Shown here: piece by piece, positions 6,096 through 6,384 of the stretch
How the letters are laid out: every line of letters begins with the position of its first letter
Numbering within the stretch: the stretch's first letter is position 1
Position numbers and translations under genes: made by a program
Notes under the pieces: model-generated
What the model saw: only the letters and a program-made list of their open reading frames with translations
The model's database searches: none
Told to the model about the DNA's origin: nothing
From: an uncultured Clostridium sp.
GTDB lineage: Bacteria; Bacillota; Clostridia; TANB77; CAG-508
NCBI GenBank assembly: GCA_945610215.1
Contig: CALYZR010000040.1
Location: 1 to 6,384 of the forward strand
Direction of reading: 5' to 3'
DNA: 6,384 nt

Positions 6096-6122
6096 GACAC
6101 AACAATAAAAATAATATATAAA
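6094..6122 (+). promoter_or_regulatory. Sigma-A promoter of the DUF1294 gene
   Basis: A perfect -35 TTGACA (6094-6099), a 17-base spacer and TATAAA (6117-6122, five of six to TATAAT). The first two -35 bases are also the last two of the terminator stem, so terminator and promoter abut. RNA would start near 6129, about 30 bases before ATG 6162. Confidence 0.75.
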
Positions 6123-6161
6123 TTATAAAAGAAAAATAAATTATAAAAAAGAGAAAATGAA

Positions 6162-6384
6162 ATGAAATATATAATAATGTATGTAATAATAATAAATTTA
6201 ATAGCATTTTTGGCAATGTATATAGATAAGAGAAGAGCTAAAAAAGGAAGATGGAGAATAAAAGAATCAACTTTATTTACACTTGTATTACTTGGTGGTG
6301 GAATTGGAGGAATTGCTGGAATGTATGTATTTAGGCATAAAACTCAAAAAATGCAATTCGTAATTGGGTTTCCAGCAATATTAA
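6162..6384 (+). CDS. DUF1294 family small membrane protein, 5' part
   Basis: Seventy-four residues are in view; the gene continues past the right edge. Residues 3-20 form a hydrophobic membrane segment, followed by the family signature DKRRAKKGRWRIKESTLF (22-39), a second glycine-rich membrane segment (about 38-56, LVLLGGGIGGIAGMYVF), then RHKTQKMQFVIGFP, the entry to a third segment. These motifs and their order are those of DUF1294 proteins, small integral membrane proteins of unknown function. An ATG at 6157 meets a stop after one codon, so ATG 6162 is used; only a weak AAGAGA lies upstream. Its own promoter and the preceding terminator indicate it is not part of the sporulation unit. Confidence 0.85.
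   Translation, partial: MKYIIMYVIIINLIAFLAMYIDKRRAKKGRWRIKESTLFTLVLLGGGIGGIAGMYVFRHKTQKMQFVIGFPAIL

Noticed and set aside
6157..6165. DUF1294 start at ATG 6157
   Set aside because: It reads ATG AAA TGA and stops at once; ATG 6162 opens the family-like frame.

Overview
The window is AT-rich (visibly well under 35% GC). Arginine is encoded almost only by AGA/AGG and glycine mostly by GGA, and strong AGGAGG-type ribosome binding sites are used. With a complete forespore sigma-factor operon, this points to a spore-forming, low-GC Clostridia-type Firmicute. The species cannot be named from the sequence. All genes lie on the + strand.

Layout. (1) Positions 1-1734 hold the 3' part of a KAP-like P-loop NTPase gene that runs in from the left edge. 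Its reading frame changes by +1 at about 240. (2) Positions 1751-2461 encode a left-handed beta-helix (GlmU-C-like) protein, probably co-transcribed with the NTPase and closed by a strong hairpin terminator at 2491-2526. (3) Positions 2527-2702 are a non-coding leader with a possible sigma-H promoter and an RNA able to fold into two hairpins. (4) Positions 2703-6064 form a sporulation cluster: spoIIAA (also with a +1 frame change), spoIIAB, sigF, spoIID and spoIIQ, ending at a terminator at 6059-6095. (5) A near-consensus sigma-A promoter at 6094-6122 drives a DUF1294 membrane protein cut by the right edge.

How the genes work together. SpoIIAA, SpoIIAB and sigma-F form the partner-switching module that starts forespore gene expression. 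SpoIIAB holds sigma-F inactive or phosphorylates SpoIIAA, and unphosphorylated SpoIIAA releases sigma-F. SpoIID is a peptidoglycan lytic transglycosylase of the engulfment machine. SpoIIQ is the forespore membrane partner of the engulfment/feeding-channel complex. A sigma-F-like promoter sits just upstream of spoIIQ.

Most notable observation: both interrupted genes break in the same way. Each has one extra C before a GGA glycine codon, so the zero frame meets CGG and the conserved protein resumes in the +1 frame with Gly. I checked every CGG trinucleotide in the window. There are seven, only two are in the zero frame of a gene, and those two are the break points. CGN arginine codons are otherwise nearly absent (one CGT seen). 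This fits either a recurrent assembly or sequencing error or +1 recoding at an unassigned or starved CGG codon. The second would be a notable translational system and can be tested genome-wide.
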